Positions 49,775 through 50,002 of a stretch of 50,002 nt of DNA are shown here, piece by piece; within the stretch, counting starts at the first letter, position 1; every line of letters begins with the position of its first letter. Location of the stretch: positions 1 through 50,002 of the forward strand of contig CAIPDV010000022.1 of the NCBI GenBank assembly GCA_903863935.1, in the 5' to 3' direction. Under the pieces are notes generated by a model that was given only the letters and a program-made list of their open reading frames with translations, ran no database searches and was not told where the DNA came from. The position numbers and the translations under genes were made by a program. The DNA comes from an uncultured Bacteroidota bacterium (GTDB lineage Bacteria > Bacteroidota > Bacteroidia > JABEUT01).

Positions 49775-50002
49775 AAGCTAAATTTCAGTTAACAAAGATA
49801 AAAGAATTTTTGAATTAGCACTCGCAAAGGCGCAATGCTGCAATGCAAACGTGAATTCTCTTAGCGCCTTTGCGAGAAACCGTTTTATTCTTTTATAAAT
49901 TTCTTCACCTCGGTTCCACTGCCGGAATTAATCCTGAGGAAATACATGCCAGGAGAAAGTGAGGAAACATCTATGGGGAAGTGGTCAGTGGTAAGTGTAC
50001 AG
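49775..50002. repeat. 228-base direct repeat, copy 2 (cut by window edge)
   Basis: Matches 47981-48208 with about three differences. Here the palindrome CTCGCAAAGGCGC/GCGCCTTTGCGAG is perfect at 13 bases per arm. The repeat probably continues beyond the window. Confidence 0.9.
49885..50002 (-). CDS. partial T9SS protein, C-terminal sorting domain only
   Basis: The window ends within this gene; only the last 39 codons are visible, ending in SGTEVKKFIKE and a stop at 49885-49887. They are identical to the end of the 48091-49773 gene. It is the third of a tandem set of T9SS genes on this strand. Confidence 0.85.
   Translation of the reverse strand, partial: CTLTTDHFPIDVSSLSPGMYFLRINSGSGTEVKKFIKE

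Overview
The window is chromosomal DNA from a member of the Bacteroidota. The signs are T9SS type A C-terminal sorting domains on several secreted proteins, SprB-like and SBBP-like repeats, many promoters of the TAnnTTTG (-7) type, DUF6089 and DUF1573 proteins, a two-gene subunit III plus subunit IV oxidase cluster, and the order xerC-hpf. Base composition is AT-rich. I cannot place it below phylum level with confidence.

Layout. 1-740: IS200-like Y1 transposase (RAYT type) inside inverted REP hairpins. 742-3876: T9SS repeat protein and a DUF6089 barrel. 4116-8309: nusA-infB with a structured leader and no rimP. 8459-10612: two small genes (one DUF2335), a YggS/PLPBP gene, a lipoprotein, and a left-over 3' tail of a second yggS. 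10677-14231: envelope proteins, tRNA-Gln and a SPOR-like protein. 14239-19027: MORN_2 repeat protein, ABC permease, and an ECF sigma operon. 19110-22436: a minus-strand cassette with a barrel, a four-helix membrane protein, an OB-fold-like exported protein, a GH24 lysozyme and a tail-collar protein; three of these share a leader motif. 22660-23873: xerC and hpf.

23933-29192 is the most interesting part. It is an RNA-repair locus reading, on the minus strand, rsr (Ro60/TROVE-vWA), then six tandem Y-RNA-like genes, then a tRNA-Phe-like and a tRNA-Tyr-like gene, then rtcB (RNA ligase). A divergent WYL-domain regulator sits next to two matching dyad operators. All six small RNAs carry one exactly spaced signature, GNCGTA-N9-TACTTCG. 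Three of them contain a circularly permuted tRNA-like fold with a closed acceptor stem, two opened in the D-loop and one in the anticodon loop. The likely logic is that Ro60 binds the Y-RNA stems, the tRNA-like heads present or mimic tRNA, RtcB reseals cleaved RNA, and the WYL protein controls expression.

29194-37963: housekeeping and envelope genes (two Nudix hydrolases, two DUF1573 proteins, a histidine kinase/response regulator pair, an Omp85-like barrel, frr, gcvH). 37964-38962: about 1 kb of repeat-rich non-coding DNA. 38963-50002: T9SS proteins, a cytochrome oxidase cluster (two subunit III genes, subunit IV, a Sco-like protein), an M23 peptidase, a queuosine-precursor transporter, a RelE-type toxin-antitoxin pair, and tandem T9SS genes whose 3' ends are nearly identical. 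Short palindromic repeats and 7-9 base microrepeats occur in many of the gaps.
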